A stretch of 64,000 bases of DNA from positions 1-64,000 of the forward strand of contig JAFABI010000046.1 of assembly GCA_023426125.1 (NCBI GenBank), in the 5' to 3' direction. The position numbers were made by a program, and so were the translations under genes. Each line of letters opens with the position of its first letter. Position 1 is the first letter of the stretch. This DNA comes from Bacillota bacterium. GTDB taxonomy: Bacteria > Bacillota > Clostridia > Acetivibrionales > DTU013. Positions 56,259 to 64,000 of this stretch are shown here, piece after piece. The notes below the pieces were generated by a model, which made no database searches, was not told the DNA's origin, and saw only the letters and a program-made list of their open reading frames with translations.

Positions 56259-56513
56259 TCATTCTATTTCTTTTTTTATTTGAGGAATTGATAATCCATC
56301 CTCCTTTAGTTTTTTTATCAAAAGGATTCTCTCCAAAGTTTCGGATCTTCTATATCGCCTTGTCAGGTTCTCCTCTGCCTGTTCAAAATGAAGCATGCCT
56401 TCCTCTGTGTAAAATTTCAGGGTACTGTATCGAACGCCCGTTAAGCGAACCAATTCCCCAATTGTAACATATTCGGCATTTTCTATTACTTCCATGGATC
56501 TTTGCCTTGACAA
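56259..56513 (-). CDS. Short MerR-type HTH protein
   Basis: 84 residues: a MerR winged helix (YVTIGELVRLTGVRYSTLKF, YTEEGMLHFEQAEENLTRRY) with only a short following helix and no effector domain. The TTG at 56513 abuts the GPP34 stop (TGATTG) and could be coupled to it through GGGGTGA; ATG 56495 (MEVIENAEY) is an alternative start. It is probably the regulator of the pair. Confidence 0.75.
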   Translation of the reverse strand: MSRQRSMEVIENAEYVTIGELVRLTGVRYSTLKFYTEEGMLHFEQAEENLTRRYRRSETLERILLIKKLKEDGLSIPQIKKEIE

Positions 56514-57185
56514 TCAGCTCACCCCGCCTCCGGATGCACTGGTGATTACAATGATGATTGTAATCCATGTATCAATATAGTCCACCAACTGCTTGATTAA
56601 AGCTCCAGCTTCGCTCTGTTTGATTTCCTTTATACGGTCATTTAGCTTTTGCATCTCGTATTTTGAAAAAAACTTTTTTATTAACCCGCTTTTATTTAAC
56701 AACACTCCCAAGACAATCACTTCATCAGAAATATTGCCTTCTTCTAAAAATTCCGCCCGCAGTTTTTCCACAACTTTTGTTACCTCACTTTCATTTGGTA
56801 AAAAGCGGACTTTGTTTTTGAATAATCCTTGATTACTTTCTTCAACAACATACCCATCCTCAACAATGGAGTAGCCAACGGATTGGAACAGTTCATTTGG
56901 TCGTTTAAAATCAAAAGCGTATTTCTCAGCGATTGCTTCAATTTTCATTGGTTTGTTGGTCTTGATTAATTCGTATATCGGCGTCAAATACATTTTGTCA
57001 GATGACAAATCCTTATTGACAAACATTTTTTTATCGTCGATCGAAATATAACCGTCCATCAGTAATTCCAGAAGACCACCAGCCAGAAGACAGGTTGAAC
57101 TTTCGGTTGAGTGCGTTAATGTTGTACTGCCCTGTGGTTTCAGAGCACATAGAAAAAATTCTTGCGTAAAGGACAGATTTTTCAT
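56514..57185 (-). CDS. GPP34 (GOLPH3-like) family protein
   Basis: 223 residues. FTQEFFLCALKPQGSTT and LLAGGLLELLMDGYISIDD match the helical GPP34 domain that in eukaryotic GOLPH3/Vps74 binds phosphatidylinositol 4-phosphate; bacterial members have no established function. A hydrophobic C-terminal stretch (DTWITIIIVITSASGGG) suggests membrane attachment. AAGGAG precedes ATG 57185. Encoded with the short MerR protein downstream. Confidence 0.82.
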   Translation of the reverse strand: MKNLSFTQEFFLCALKPQGSTTLTHSTESSTCLLAGGLLELLMDGYISIDDKKMFVNKDLSSDKMYLTPIYELIKTNKPMKIEAIAEKYAFDFKRPNELFQSVGYSIVEDGYVVEESNQGLFKNKVRFLPNESEVTKVVEKLRAEFLEEGNISDEVIVLGVLLNKSGLIKKFFSKYEMQKLNDRIKEIKQSEAGALIKQLVDYIDTWITIIIVITSASGGGVS

Positions 57186-57213
57186 TGTGTTTTCTCCTTG
57201 TTTCAAATTTAAG

Positions 57214-57234
57214 CTACTTACTACTTACTACTTA
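57214..57234 (-). repeat. Three tandem TAAGTAG heptamers at the transcript start
   Basis: CTACTTA occurs three times without gaps (TAAGTAG on the coding strand), 29-49 bases before the GPP34 start codon and just after the -10 box. The position suits a repressor operator or a 5' RNA element. Confidence 0.65.
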
Positions 57235-57241
57235 CGATTTA

Positions 57242-57269
57242 AGTATAACATATCTTGATCTTTTGTCAA
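57242..57269 (-). promoter_or_regulatory. Promoter of the GPP34-MerR operon
   Basis: On the minus strand TTGACA (57264-57269), 16-bp spacer, TATACT (57242-57247). The -35 is a perfect consensus and the -10 differs at one base. The other bases of 57270-57574 contain only the promoter region of cluster D. Confidence 0.8.
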
Positions 57270-57574
57270 TATAGTTTTAAAGGTCTCCACAAGAATCCAT
57301 AGGTTGATGATTCTAGTAAATTAGATTATGCCTTTTACTCTACTTTACTGCCGAAACAACGGCTTGAATAGCCTTCCGTACGTTTCTTAGCCCCGGCTAT
57401 TTAAGCAAGATTTTCAAAGAGGATATGGGATGGAAATGATTTTTTCAGCACTTTACAGGGGAATTCCCGTTTGGCGGCAATGTAAAAAATAACAAAATAC
57501 AGCAGGACCTGATTTTGTGGTAGAATGTTTATGGGGAATCATGTCGAATAAACAGAGGAGCGGGGAGATCAGGG

Positions 57575-59344
57575 ATGCTGAAAAGATGCATGGGCCATAT
57601 TGCCGATATGCGTATCCAGAATAGGCTGGTTACAATATTCATAGCCGCAGTTCTCATATTTTTCTTCTTGAATTATTTCGCGTTGGATCTGGTGACGTAT
57701 GTTTATGACAGCGAATTATACGAACAGTCCACCCAGATATTGAATCTTGCCGCCGTAAACATAGAAAATGAATTAAAGAAGCTGGAAGAGCTGTCCTTCA
57801 TGGTAGGGTACGACAAGTATGTGCAGGAAATGCTGGCAGGCATAAATTCCGCGGATGACGGGTTTTCTCTTGCAGTCGAAAAAAATTCCCTGCGGGACCG
57901 GCTGAACCAGTACATTTATAACCAGAAATATGTGCTGGCAATCCTGTATTTTGATAATTATGCCGGGGACATTGCCAGCGGTCAGGAAATCATATCCAAG
58001 CTTGATAAAAGCGAGAAGGAGGCGCTCCTGCCCCAGGTATTGGCTCTAAACGGCAAAAGTCTCTGGATAAGCTCGGTTCGGGGCCGTCCCATGTGTGCGC
58101 GCCTTGTAAGAAAGAGCCTTAATTTAAGCCTGGAAAACTTCGGTGTTCTGGTCATTGTTCCCGATGTGGACAGGATCGTACGGGACCTTACTTCACTTTC
58201 GGATAAAAAGGCTTCGGGAATTACCATATTGTCAGGGGACACGATCATCTACAATACAAATACCGGTGTACCCATTGATACCAAAAGCTCCGGCTTTGAA
58301 AAAAACAGCGGGTATACCATTACGGACTCTCCGGACGGGCGGTATTTCATCTCACACATAACCGCCCGAAACACAGGCTGGAAGTATATATCCGCAATAC
58401 CCTTCAACAATATTTACTCCAACGTCAGCAAGGTTCATCTGGGCGCTATGGCGGCGTTTGCAATGGTATCGATGATCATCCTGGCGCTGTGCATCAAGGT
58501 CTCGGGGACCATCACCAGGCCTATTGAAGCGCTGACGGACAAGATGCGGAGCATAGAGGATGTCAGGCTCCTTGGAAGTCTTTCGGGAGAACCCCATAAG
58601 GAAACGCACAACGAGGTGGTGCAGTTGAACCAGGATTTCGAAGCCATGCTTTTAAAGATCAACAGGCTTGTGGAGGAGAACCTGCAAAAACAGATGGCCA
58701 TTCAGGAAAGCAGGTATAAAGCCCTTCAGGCCCAGATAAATCCCCACTTTCTATATAACACGCTTGATTCAATAAACTGGATGGCAAAATCAGCCTGCCA
58801 GAAGGATATCTCGGTTATGGTCGAGGCCCTTGGCGGGCTGTTCAGGCAGGCGTCGTCAAAGGATACCGGCATCATAACCCTGGAGGAAGAGCTGATCATT
58901 GTAGCTAATTATGTCGCCATCCAGAGGGTAAGGTTTAAGGACAAGCTTTTGTTCCGGCAATATGCGGATAAACCGGCAATGTCCGGCGCAGTACCGAAGT
59001 TTTCCCTTCAGCCGTTGATCGAGAACGCCATCGTATACGGCCTTGAAAATATGGGCAGCCAGTGTGTTATCGAGCTGACGGCGGAACTGGAAGACGGCAG
59101 AGTGGTCGTGCAGGTTGCAGACAATGGGCCGGGGATTGACGAGGAGATCATCAATAAGCTCAATAGCGGAGAAATCCGCCCGAGGGGCAGCGGTGTCGGA
59201 CTTACCAACATCAATGAACGCATAAAGATGTTCTTTGGAAGCCAATATGGCCTGACGGCCGGGCGGTCTTATCTGGGCGGCGCTCAGATTGTGCTTACCC
59301 TTCCGTATGTTGAAAAGCAGGAGGTGCTGAACCGAAATGTTTAA
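57575..59344 (+). CDS. YesM-type sensor histidine kinase, cluster D
   Basis: 589 residues. Transmembrane helices at ~18-42 and ~288-310 flank an extracellular sensor domain. HAMP-type linker, H391 in QAQINPHFLYNTLDS, and an HATPase domain (PLIENAIVYGLENM, VADNGPGID, GVGLTNINERI) follow. GGGGAG precedes the ATG. The 3' end overlaps the response regulator by 8 nt (ATGTTTAA), the same length of overlap as in cluster C. GC content is visibly higher than in clusters A-C. Confidence 0.92.
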   Translation: MLKRCMGHIADMRIQNRLVTIFIAAVLIFFFLNYFALDLVTYVYDSELYEQSTQILNLAAVNIENELKKLEELSFMVGYDKYVQEMLAGINSADDGFSLAVEKNSLRDRLNQYIYNQKYVLAILYFDNYAGDIASGQEIISKLDKSEKEALLPQVLALNGKSLWISSVRGRPMCARLVRKSLNLSLENFGVLVIVPDVDRIVRDLTSLSDKKASGITILSGDTIIYNTNTGVPIDTKSSGFEKNSGYTITDSPDGRYFISHITARNTGWKYISAIPFNNIYSNVSKVHLGAMAAFAMVSMIILALCIKVSGTITRPIEALTDKMRSIEDVRLLGSLSGEPHKETHNEVVQLNQDFEAMLLKINRLVEENLQKQMAIQESRYKALQAQINPHFLYNTLDSINWMAKSACQKDISVMVEALGGLFRQASSKDTGIITLEEELIIVANYVAIQRVRFKDKLLFRQYADKPAMSGAVPKFSLQPLIENAIVYGLENMGSQCVIELTAELEDGRVVVQVADNGPGIDEEIINKLNSGEIRPRGSGVGLTNINERIKMFFGSQYGLTAGRSYLGGAQIVLTLPYVEKQEVLNRNV

Positions 59345-60911
59345 GCTGCTCATCGCCGATGATGAGGAAATAATCCGCAACGGCCTTGTGACGATGCTTG
59401 CCGGCAGCGGATACGGCCTGGAGCTGTGCACGCCGGCGTGCACAGGCATGGAGGCATATAAGACGGCATGCATGGAGCGCCCCGATATTGTCATAACAGA
59501 TATCAGAATGCCTGAAATGGATGGCATAAGTCTTATCGAAAAGCTGTCTGAAGAGCTGCCGGGGACACATTTTATCATTCTTTCCGGCTATGGTGAATTT
59601 GAATACGCAAAACAGGCAATGACTTACGGCGTAAAGCATTTTATCCTGAAGCCCTGCAACGATGAAAAGCTTCTGGAGGCCGTAAACGCCCTCGTGGAGG
59701 AAATAAACACGCGGAGAAGCAGCATTGCCCTGACGGAAAAGCTCCTGGAGGATTTTCAAAAGGTTTTGCCGCAGTTCAAGGAACAGTTCCTCAGGGATTA
59801 TATTACCGGCATGCCCTTTGGCGAAGGGGAGGCCGAATATTTCCTGTCCCTGCAGGGAATGAGCCTTACGGGCACTTTCCGGGTATTGCTTGTGGACGCC
59901 GGAAGGAATACCGGGTTGAGGACATTGTTCGCTTTAAAAAGGTTCGCCGAGGATACTGTTTTTCAGGATATCCTAAAGTTTTGCACCATCATTTCGGGAA
60001 AACTGCTGATGCTGACGGATCAGGTGGAGGGCGATGCCCTTCTGGGGAAAATACGGTATTTTAACAATTTCGCCAGCGCTGCATATGGCTGTGAGCTTAT
60101 GGCGGCCTATGGCTCCGAAGGGACGTTCGAAAGTATGTACGGCTGCTACGGCGTGCTTGACGAATGCCTCATGCACAGCTTTCATCTTGGCAGAGGGGCC
60201 ATCATAACCCCCTCTGACCTGCCGCAATATTTTCATGACAAGGGACCTTCCTTTGCCATGGATACTACGCGCCTGAAGGTCGCCTTGAAGAGCGGCAGCC
60301 TTGATGGCGCCGTCGAAGAGCTTGACAAGCTCTTTAAAGGCTTGTCGGACTTAAAACTCGAAGAGAACATTGCCAAGACCCACTGTTTTGAATTGTTTGC
60401 AGCTATTGCCTCAACTGCCGGAGAGGACTGGTTGGGAGAGCTGCTGCCTACCTCGTCCGCCATCAGCTCTGCGGCAAAGCTGGAGGATGTAAAGGATTAT
60501 CTTTCTCATGTGATCCGCAAAATTTGCGAAACAAACGGGCGCATGGTAATGGAGTACAACTCACAGGTGACACGTACCATCGTTTCGTATATTTCGGAGC
60601 ATCTGGACAATGAGGAGCTGTCGCTCAGGGACATAGCAAGCGGAGTCTTGCATATGAATGAAGATTATGTCAGCCGTTTATTCAAAAAGGAAATGAATGA
60701 AAAATTCTCCCAGTATTTGCTGCGGAACCGCATGGAGCTTGCCGAAAAGCTTATTGCCGAATCTTCGGATGTGCGCATTTTTGAGATCGCGGACCGTACC
60801 GGATACGGCTCAAATCCTCAAAGCTTCAGCGCCGCATTCAAAAAGTATACCGGCTACACTCCCACCGAATACAAAAGACTGCATGCCGGTATCGCAAAAA
60901 GGCAGGCATGA
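59337..60911 (+). CDS. YesN-type response regulator, cluster D
   Basis: 524 residues: receiver domain with D8/D9 pair and D55 (IVITDIRMPEMDG), K in FILKP, long linker, and AraC HTH (LSLRDIASGVLHMNEDYVSR, NPQSFSAAFKKYTGYTPTEY). Start overlaps the kinase stop. It should activate the binding-protein gene 125 bp downstream. Confidence 0.93.
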   Translation: MFKLLIADDEEIIRNGLVTMLAGSGYGLELCTPACTGMEAYKTACMERPDIVITDIRMPEMDGISLIEKLSEELPGTHFIILSGYGEFEYAKQAMTYGVKHFILKPCNDEKLLEAVNALVEEINTRRSSIALTEKLLEDFQKVLPQFKEQFLRDYITGMPFGEGEAEYFLSLQGMSLTGTFRVLLVDAGRNTGLRTLFALKRFAEDTVFQDILKFCTIISGKLLMLTDQVEGDALLGKIRYFNNFASAAYGCELMAAYGSEGTFESMYGCYGVLDECLMHSFHLGRGAIITPSDLPQYFHDKGPSFAMDTTRLKVALKSGSLDGAVEELDKLFKGLSDLKLEENIAKTHCFELFAAIASTAGEDWLGELLPTSSAISSAAKLEDVKDYLSHVIRKICETNGRMVMEYNSQVTRTIVSYISEHLDNEELSLRDIASGVLHMNEDYVSRLFKKEMNEKFSQYLLRNRMELAEKLIAESSDVRIFEIADRTGYGSNPQSFSAAFKKYTGYTPTEYKRLHAGIAKRQA

Positions 60912-61035
60912 GGAAGAAAGAAATCGGTTTTTCATACAATCGCACCGGTTGAAATGCTTAAAAACCTATGCTAATGCTGGTACACTTTAAGCAGGTTGAA
61001 TATAACCGTAAATTTTTTCAAAAGGGGAGAAAAAT

Positions 61036-62376
61036 ATGAAGAAAAAGATCTGTTTAATGCTCTCGTTGTTCATCTGTGCAGCCATGGTATTTACGGCATG
61101 TTCCGGGCAGCCCGCATCATCGTCCGTGTCGTCAGCACAGCCGTCCTCCGGTACGCTTGCGGCGGAATCGTCCGCGGCGCAAAGCGCTAATCTCAGAGTC
61201 CTCTGGTGGGGCAGCCAGACAAGACATGACAAGACACTCCAGGTGATCGACATGTACAAGGCCGAGAATCCCAATGTTACCATTGAGCCTGAATATCTGG
61301 GATGGGACGGGTACTGGGAAAAGCTTTCGGCCCTTGCCGCCGCCAGCAGTCTTCCCGATGTCATCCAACAGGATTACAACTACCTTGAATCTTACGCTCA
61401 AAAAGGACTTCTTCTCCCACTGGACGAGTTTGTCAAGAGCGGTGTGCTTGACCTCAGTGATTGCGATGAAGTCAATGTTGCCGGCGGACGGGTCGGTGAC
61501 AAGCTGTACGGCGTCAACCTCGGCACAGGCGGCATGGTGCTCATTTACGACACTGAAATCCTTGCAAAAGCCGGTGTTGCAGAACCTACGCCCGAATGGA
61601 CCTATGACGACTATATTGCGGCCATGCTCAAGGTTAAGGAAAAGCTGAATATTTACGGTGCCGTCGCCTTTAACTGGGATAGCCAGAGAGGCATCGAGGT
61701 TTATGCACGACAGTACGGCCAGAAATATTATGCTGCCGACGGCAAAAAAATAGGCTTTGAGCCGAAAGTCTTCGCCGATTATTACAAAATAAGCCTCGAG
61801 CTTGTAAAGGCAGGCGCCCTGCCCACGCCGGATATCCGTTCGGAAATAAAGAGCATAGAGGATGATTTTATTGCCAAGGGTACGGGTGCGTTTTCAATCC
61901 TTAATTCCAACCAGATTGTAGCCATCGCCAAGGCTGCCGGCAAGACGCTTAAAATGGCCCTCATACCCAATGCCGCGGATCAGGTGAATTACGGCCTTTA
62001 TATGAAGCCTTCCATGCTGTTTTCCATCGGCAAGGACACCTCTGTCCCCGAAGAGGCGGCCAAATTCATAAGCTTCTTTACAAACAGCGTGGAGGCAAAT
62101 AAAGTACTGCTGGCGGAGAGAGGCGTGCCCATTTCCGGAAAAGTCCAGGAAGGTATAATGGATTCCCTCGGAGATGAACAGAAGGATATGTTCAAATATG
62201 TACAGATGGCGGTAAAATACACAAGTCCGATAGACCCGCCGCAGCCTGCGGGACATGCGGAAGTAGTGGCGCTCCAGACAAGCATTGAACAGCAGATACT
62301 CTTTGAAAAAATTACGCCTGAGGCCGGTGCGGAAAAGTTTATTACCGAAGCGAACGCAATTCTTGCCAAAAATTAA
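61036..62376 (+). CDS. Sugar ABC transporter solute-binding lipoprotein, cluster D
   Basis: 446 residues, family 1 (UgpB/MalE-like). Signal peptide with lipobox VFTAC and a Ser/Ala-rich linker, then LRVLWWGSQTRHDKTLQVID, DGYWEKLSALAAASSLPDVI and WTYDDYIAAMLKVKEKLN. AAAAGGGGAG precedes the ATG. It feeds the two permeases encoded downstream; an intercistronic terminator hairpin (62444-62469) lies between. Confidence 0.93.
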   Translation: MKKKICLMLSLFICAAMVFTACSGQPASSSVSSAQPSSGTLAAESSAAQSANLRVLWWGSQTRHDKTLQVIDMYKAENPNVTIEPEYLGWDGYWEKLSALAAASSLPDVIQQDYNYLESYAQKGLLLPLDEFVKSGVLDLSDCDEVNVAGGRVGDKLYGVNLGTGGMVLIYDTEILAKAGVAEPTPEWTYDDYIAAMLKVKEKLNIYGAVAFNWDSQRGIEVYARQYGQKYYAADGKKIGFEPKVFADYYKISLELVKAGALPTPDIRSEIKSIEDDFIAKGTGAFSILNSNQIVAIAKAAGKTLKMALIPNAADQVNYGLYMKPSMLFSIGKDTSVPEEAAKFISFFTNSVEANKVLLAERGVPISGKVQEGIMDSLGDEQKDMFKYVQMAVKYTSPIDPPQPAGHAEVVALQTSIEQQILFEKITPEAGAEKFITEANAILAKN

Positions 62377-62443
62377 ACGCACCGGGCATTGGGAAAAATA
62401 CAATTTCCCCGGAAGGGATATTTCCGGTGCTCCTTAAGGCAGC

Positions 62444-62473
62444 AAGGGACTTCCTTTGTGAAGTCCCTTTTAC
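62444..62473 (+). terminator. Terminator between binding protein and permeases, cluster D
   Basis: AAGGGACTTC (62444-62453) pairs perfectly with GAAGTCCCTT (62460-62469), ending in TTTT. It likely gives partial termination so that the binding protein exceeds the permeases. Confidence 0.85.
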
Positions 62474-62506
62474 TATACATTTTGTTTACATACGGAGGTA
62501 TTGCAA

Positions 62507-63454
62507 ATGGTTGCAAAAACACTCGTAAAGCCGTGTGGAAAAAAGGTGCGCGCCCGCGGCCTTTCCGGCGGACCCGACAGGTATGCGGGCTATGTCTTTG
62601 TAGCGCCATGGTTTTTTGGCTTTCTTGCATTCACGCTGTTTCCGATGCTGGTGTCCTTCTATCTCTCGTTTACAGATTATGATATGCTGTCAAGTCCTGT
62701 CTGGGTAGGACTTAAGAACTTTCAGGACATTTTTTTGCACGACGGGCTTTTCCGTGAATCTGTCGGTGTAACGCTTGTGTATGTCCTGCTCCACGTTCCG
62801 CTGCGTCTGGTATTCTCTCTCGCTGTGGCGATCCTGCTTTTTAAAACCGGTTCCCGGATTGTCGCGTTTTACCGGGCGATTTTCTATATCCCTTCCATCA
62901 TCGGCGGAAGTGTTGCCATCGCAGTCATGTGGAGGCAGATCTTCGGCTCAAACGGCGCGATAAATGAAATACTGCTGAAGCTGGGGCTTATCGACAGGAC
63001 CATCGGATGGCTCGGAAACCCTGATACCGCCCTTAGCACGCTGGTAATCCTTGCGGTTTGGCAGTTCGGCTCGCCCATGCTTATTTTTCTGGCGGGGCTC
63101 AAGCAGATCCCGGAAAGCTACTATGAAGCAGCCGCCATTGACGGCGCCGGCCGGAGAAGGAAATTCTTTATGATTACCCTGCCTTTGCTGACGCCGGTCA
63201 TCTTTTTCAATGTACTGATGCAGATCATCCGCGGCTTCATGTGCTTCACCGAGGCCTATGTGGTTACAAACGGAGGTCCCTTCAACCGGACGTTGTTTTA
63301 TGTCCTGTATTTGTTCCAGAAATCCTTCTCCTATTATCAGATGGGATACGGCTGTGCGCTGGCATGGATACTGCTGCTGCTCATAGGCTCCTTTACAATC
63401 ATCGTATTCAGGACTTCAAACTACTGGGTTTATTATGAATCGGAGGATAAATAG
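62507..63454 (+). CDS. Sugar ABC permease (MalF/UgpA-like), cluster D
   Basis: 315 residues, about six helices (PWFFGFLAFTLFPMLVSFYL first), EAA loop SYYEAAAIDGAGRRRKFFMI. ATG 62507 is placed eight bases after GGAGG; a TTG two codons earlier is too close to it. It partners the permease starting three bases after its stop codon. Confidence 0.92.
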   Translation: MVAKTLVKPCGKKVRARGLSGGPDRYAGYVFVAPWFFGFLAFTLFPMLVSFYLSFTDYDMLSSPVWVGLKNFQDIFLHDGLFRESVGVTLVYVLLHVPLRLVFSLAVAILLFKTGSRIVAFYRAIFYIPSIIGGSVAIAVMWRQIFGSNGAINEILLKLGLIDRTIGWLGNPDTALSTLVILAVWQFGSPMLIFLAGLKQIPESYYEAAAIDGAGRRRKFFMITLPLLTPVIFFNVLMQIIRGFMCFTEAYVVTNGGPFNRTLFYVLYLFQKSFSYYQMGYGCALAWILLLLIGSFTIIVFRTSNYWVYYESEDK

Positions 63455-63456
63455 GT

Positions 63457-64000
63457 ATGGGTATTTCAAGGAAACTGTTTTCAAAAATCCTGTTTCATGC
63501 TTTTTTACTTGCTTTTGCATTCATCATGTTTTATCCGGTCCTCTGGCTTATTTCCAGTTCGTTGAAAAGCATGCAGGAAATCGTGGCAAATCCTTCTTCC
63601 ATTCTTCCGTCAAGGATCACCTTCGACAACTGGATCAATGGGTGGAAGGGCTTTGGCGGTGTGACCTTCGGAACCTTTATGCTGAATTCGCTGTTTATAT
63701 CCTCCACCTCTACGGTTTTTCAGGTCATATTCTCGGCTCTGGTTGCATATGGCTTTGCAAGAAACAGATTCAGGGGAAAGAACGTGCTGTTCACCATGAT
63801 GATACTTACCATGCTGCTTCCTTCGCAGGTCCTGCTTGTCCCTCAGTTTATCATGTTCAACAGCCTGGGCCTCCGGAACTCCTATCTTCCGCTGCTGCTG
63901 CCAACGATGTTCGGCCTGCCGTTTTTCATCTTTATGATCATGCAGTTCATCAAGGGCATACCGGCTGAACTGGATGAAGCCGCCCACATTGACGGCTGCA
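63457..64000 (+). CDS. Sugar ABC permease (MalG/UgpE-like), cluster D, cut by window end
   Basis: The first 181 residues are present. Start ATG 63457 follows CGGAGGATAAATAGGT. Helix 1 is HAFLLAFAFIMFYPVLWLI, and the sequence reaches the EAA loop (AELDEAAHIDGC) where the window stops. Roughly 90-100 residues should follow outside. Partial at the 3' end. Confidence 0.92.
   Translation, partial: MGISRKLFSKILFHAFLLAFAFIMFYPVLWLISSSLKSMQEIVANPSSILPSRITFDNWINGWKGFGGVTFGTFMLNSLFISSTSTVFQVIFSALVAYGFARNRFRGKNVLFTMMILTMLLPSQVLLVPQFIMFNSLGLRNSYLPLLLPTMFGLPFFIFMIMQFIKGIPAELDEAAHIDGC

Noticed and set aside
57214..57234. CRISPR-like repeats
   Set aside because: Contiguous 7-bp units without spacers; a tandem repeat, not a CRISPR array. 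No array was seen elsewhere.

Overview
The window looks like a chromosomal segment of a low-to-moderate GC Firmicute, most likely an anaerobic Clostridia member (Lachnospiraceae or Oscillospiraceae type) living on complex glycans. The grounds are strong GGAGG-type ribosome binding sites, frequent TTG/GTG starts, lipobox-bearing solute-binding proteins, YesM/YesN-type two-component pairs and LplB/YtcP-type permeases. The genus cannot be fixed from sequence reading alone.

Region 1 (1-9.9 kb) is scarred accessory DNA. It holds a left-truncated IS66-family element (tnpB tail plus intact tnpC), an AraC/cupin regulator, and a row of MerR/effector-domain genes of which two are broken and one is an 872-residue multi-domain fusion. 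These are followed by a gene-poor 1.37-kb stretch with the C-terminal tail of a tyrosine recombinase, the 3' part of a tRNA-Lys-like gene with terminator, and a 115-bp MITE-like palindrome. This reads as the remnant edge of an integrated element.

Region 2 (9.9-24.6 kb) is carbohydrate cluster A: a GH3 glycosidase, an AraC regulator, a response regulator and sensor kinase, a solute-binding protein, two permeases, a uroporphyrinogen-decarboxylase-family protein, beta-phosphoglucomutase, and a second GH3 of the NagZ type with a His/Asp dyad. A decayed MFS fragment closes it. Region 3 (24.6-42.2 kb) is cluster B. A leftward kinase / response regulator / solute-binding protein operon faces a rightward operon of two permeases, a second solute-binding protein, an unassigned 659-aa protein, GH31 and a GH78-like enzyme, then a separately promoted secreted beta-helix (pectate-lyase-like) protein. 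The permease operon and the beta-helix gene share an upstream sequence element.

Region 4 (42.2-50.2 kb) is cluster C, on the minus strand: kinase, response regulator, solute-binding protein and two permeases, bounded by a hairpin-rich non-coding stretch. Region 5 (50.5-57.2 kb) is mixed housekeeping and regulatory genes: DUF1653, an ArsC/Spx-like protein, an L,D-transpeptidase lipoprotein, an HTH-Fic pair, TrmO, a GyrI-like plus AraC pair, and a GPP34 plus MerR pair. Region 6 (57.5-64 kb, visibly GC-richer) is cluster D: kinase, response regulator, solute-binding protein and two permeases, the last cut by the window end.

In each cluster a membrane kinase probably senses a glycan-derived signal and activates an AraC-type response regulator. 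The regulator then induces an oligosaccharide importer and, in A and B, enzymes that cut the imported sugar. None of the four importers has its own ATPase, so a shared MsmX/MsmK-type ATPase encoded elsewhere is expected. No rRNA, intact tRNA, CRISPR array or replication origin was seen.
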